Shown: in pieces, positions 5,061-5,657 of the stretch
Numbering within the stretch: position 1 is the first letter of the stretch
Layout: each line of letters opens with the position of its first letter
DNA from: Chloroflexota bacterium
GTDB lineage: Bacteria > Chloroflexota > Anaerolineae > Anaerolineales > UBA4823
NCBI GenBank assembly: GCA_017860725.1
Contig: JAGDMX010000210.1
Location: 1 to 5,657, forward strand
DNA: 5,657 bases
Direction: 5' to 3'
Notes under the pieces: model-generated
The model's database searches: none
What the model saw: only the letters and a program-made list of their open reading frames with translations
Told to the model about the DNA's origin: nothing
Translations under genes and position numbers: made by a program

Positions 5061-5657
5061 TTAAGAAACCTTATCCTGCTCACCACTGGTTTTGATTTCC
5101 CAGACTGCGTCCTGGTAATAAACACCATGACTGGATTGAGGGGCATAACCGGTATTGAACACATCAGACGATTCCACAAAAAACTCAATCGCCCTTTCGA
5201 TACGATCTAATTCCTGTGAGCCGCTGCCGAGGATCAGCGTGAGATAATAGACACCTGGCACAAGCCGGAGCTTCCGGATGGTGCATAAAAAGGCACCGGA
5301 TTGGACAGGTTCTTTGACCAGATCAGGCGCTTGCAAAGAGGGAGACAAAGCCGCCAGTCTATTACCTGTATAATCCTCGATTGAAATCCCAACCCGCGCG
5401 TTTGAAATCAGTTCATTATGGCAGAAGTGAATAACAATTTGTAATTCACCACCCATTCTTACGGTTACGGTCGAGGCAGAAGCCCCATCCACGGATAAAT
5501 CTATCTCAGATAAGATACTATGGCTGCCCGGCACACGATTTGGATGAGTAACAAGAGAGGTAGCGCCATTTTTAGCGGAAGAATCACCGGCGCCGAGATA
5601 TTTGGCAATTATCTTACCCGAGTTATCATAATCCCGCAATTTTCCGCTGTCGAACAA
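5061..5657 (-). CDS. wzt: Wzt-like polysaccharide ABC-transporter ATPase, C-terminal part (partial)
   Basis: Only the last 198 codons are in the window; the 5' end of the gene, with the ATPase motifs, lies beyond the right edge. The first residues, FDSGKLRDYDNSGKIIAKYL (2-21), resemble the end of a polysaccharide-exporter ATPase domain. About 45-188 then form the Wzt C-terminal beta-sandwich that binds the exported glycan. Typical features are a beta-strand pair around MGGELQIVIHF, then ARVGISIEDYTGNRLAAL, RKLRLVPGVYYLTLILG, the DRIERAIEFFVESSDVFNTG segment (151-170) and the closing GVYYQDAVWEI (178-188). In E. coli O8/O9a and Klebsiella O12 this domain recognises the modified non-reducing end of the O-polysaccharide before export. 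A TTG codon at the very edge is an internal Leu, not a start. The recognised ligand is presumably made or capped by the enzyme encoded next. Confidence 0.85.
   Translation of the reverse strand: MFDSGKLRDYDNSGKIIAKYLGAGDSSAKNGATSLVTHPNRVPGSHSILSEIDLSVDGASASTVTVRMGGELQIVIHFCHNELISNARVGISIEDYTGNRLAALSPSLQAPDLVKEPVQSGAFLCTIRKLRLVPGVYYLTLILGSGSQELDRIERAIEFFVESSDVFNTGYAPQSSHGVYYQDAVWEIKTSGEQDKVS

Overview
The window is about 5.7 kb of bacterial chromosome-like sequence: densely coding, with moderate G+C and AT-rich intergenic gaps. It has consensus-type -35/-10 elements, AGGTGA- and GGAGGT-type ribosome binding sites and intrinsic terminators. The gene mix (arsenite methylation, molybdenum cofactor, secreted CHRD protein, a phosphofructokinase with Gly/Lys active-site signature, and a Wzt-type glycan exporter) would fit an environmental lineage such as Chloroflexota. 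That placement is an impression from protein style only and is not secure. No rRNA, tRNA, CRISPR array, insertion sequence or integrase was seen.

Left part (about 110-1513, + strand): a two-gene arsenic module. A near-perfect sigma-70-type promoter (TTGACA-16-TATAAT) carries an inverted repeat in its spacer and drives a small ArsR/SmtB repressor. The repressor start codon lies where the transcript should begin, so it looks leaderless. Next comes arsM, an As(III) S-adenosylmethionine methyltransferase with its three conserved arsenic-binding cysteines. The module ends in a strong hairpin that also sits in the last codons of the convergent mobB gene.

Middle part (1473-2779, - strand): mobB (GTP-binding molybdopterin-guanine dinucleotide biosynthesis adaptor) and, upstream of it, a secreted CHRD-domain protein. 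An intrinsic terminator separates the two, so they are probably separate transcripts. A 16-bp palindrome and a TATCGAT box shared with the ars promoter lie upstream of the CHRD gene.

Right part (2780-5657, - strand): three tightly packed genes reading leftwards. They are the C-terminal part of a Wzt-like O-antigen/polysaccharide ABC-transporter ATPase (cut by the window edge), a fused left-handed beta-helix acyltransferase plus SAM methyltransferase, and a 6-phosphofructokinase. The ribosome binding sites of the second and third genes overlap the preceding stop codons, which suggests translational coupling. The most interesting idea here is that the fusion enzyme modifies the end of a surface glycan and the neighbouring Wzt C-terminal domain recognises that end for export, as WbdD and Wzt do in E. 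coli O8/O9a. This is inference from domain content and gene order.
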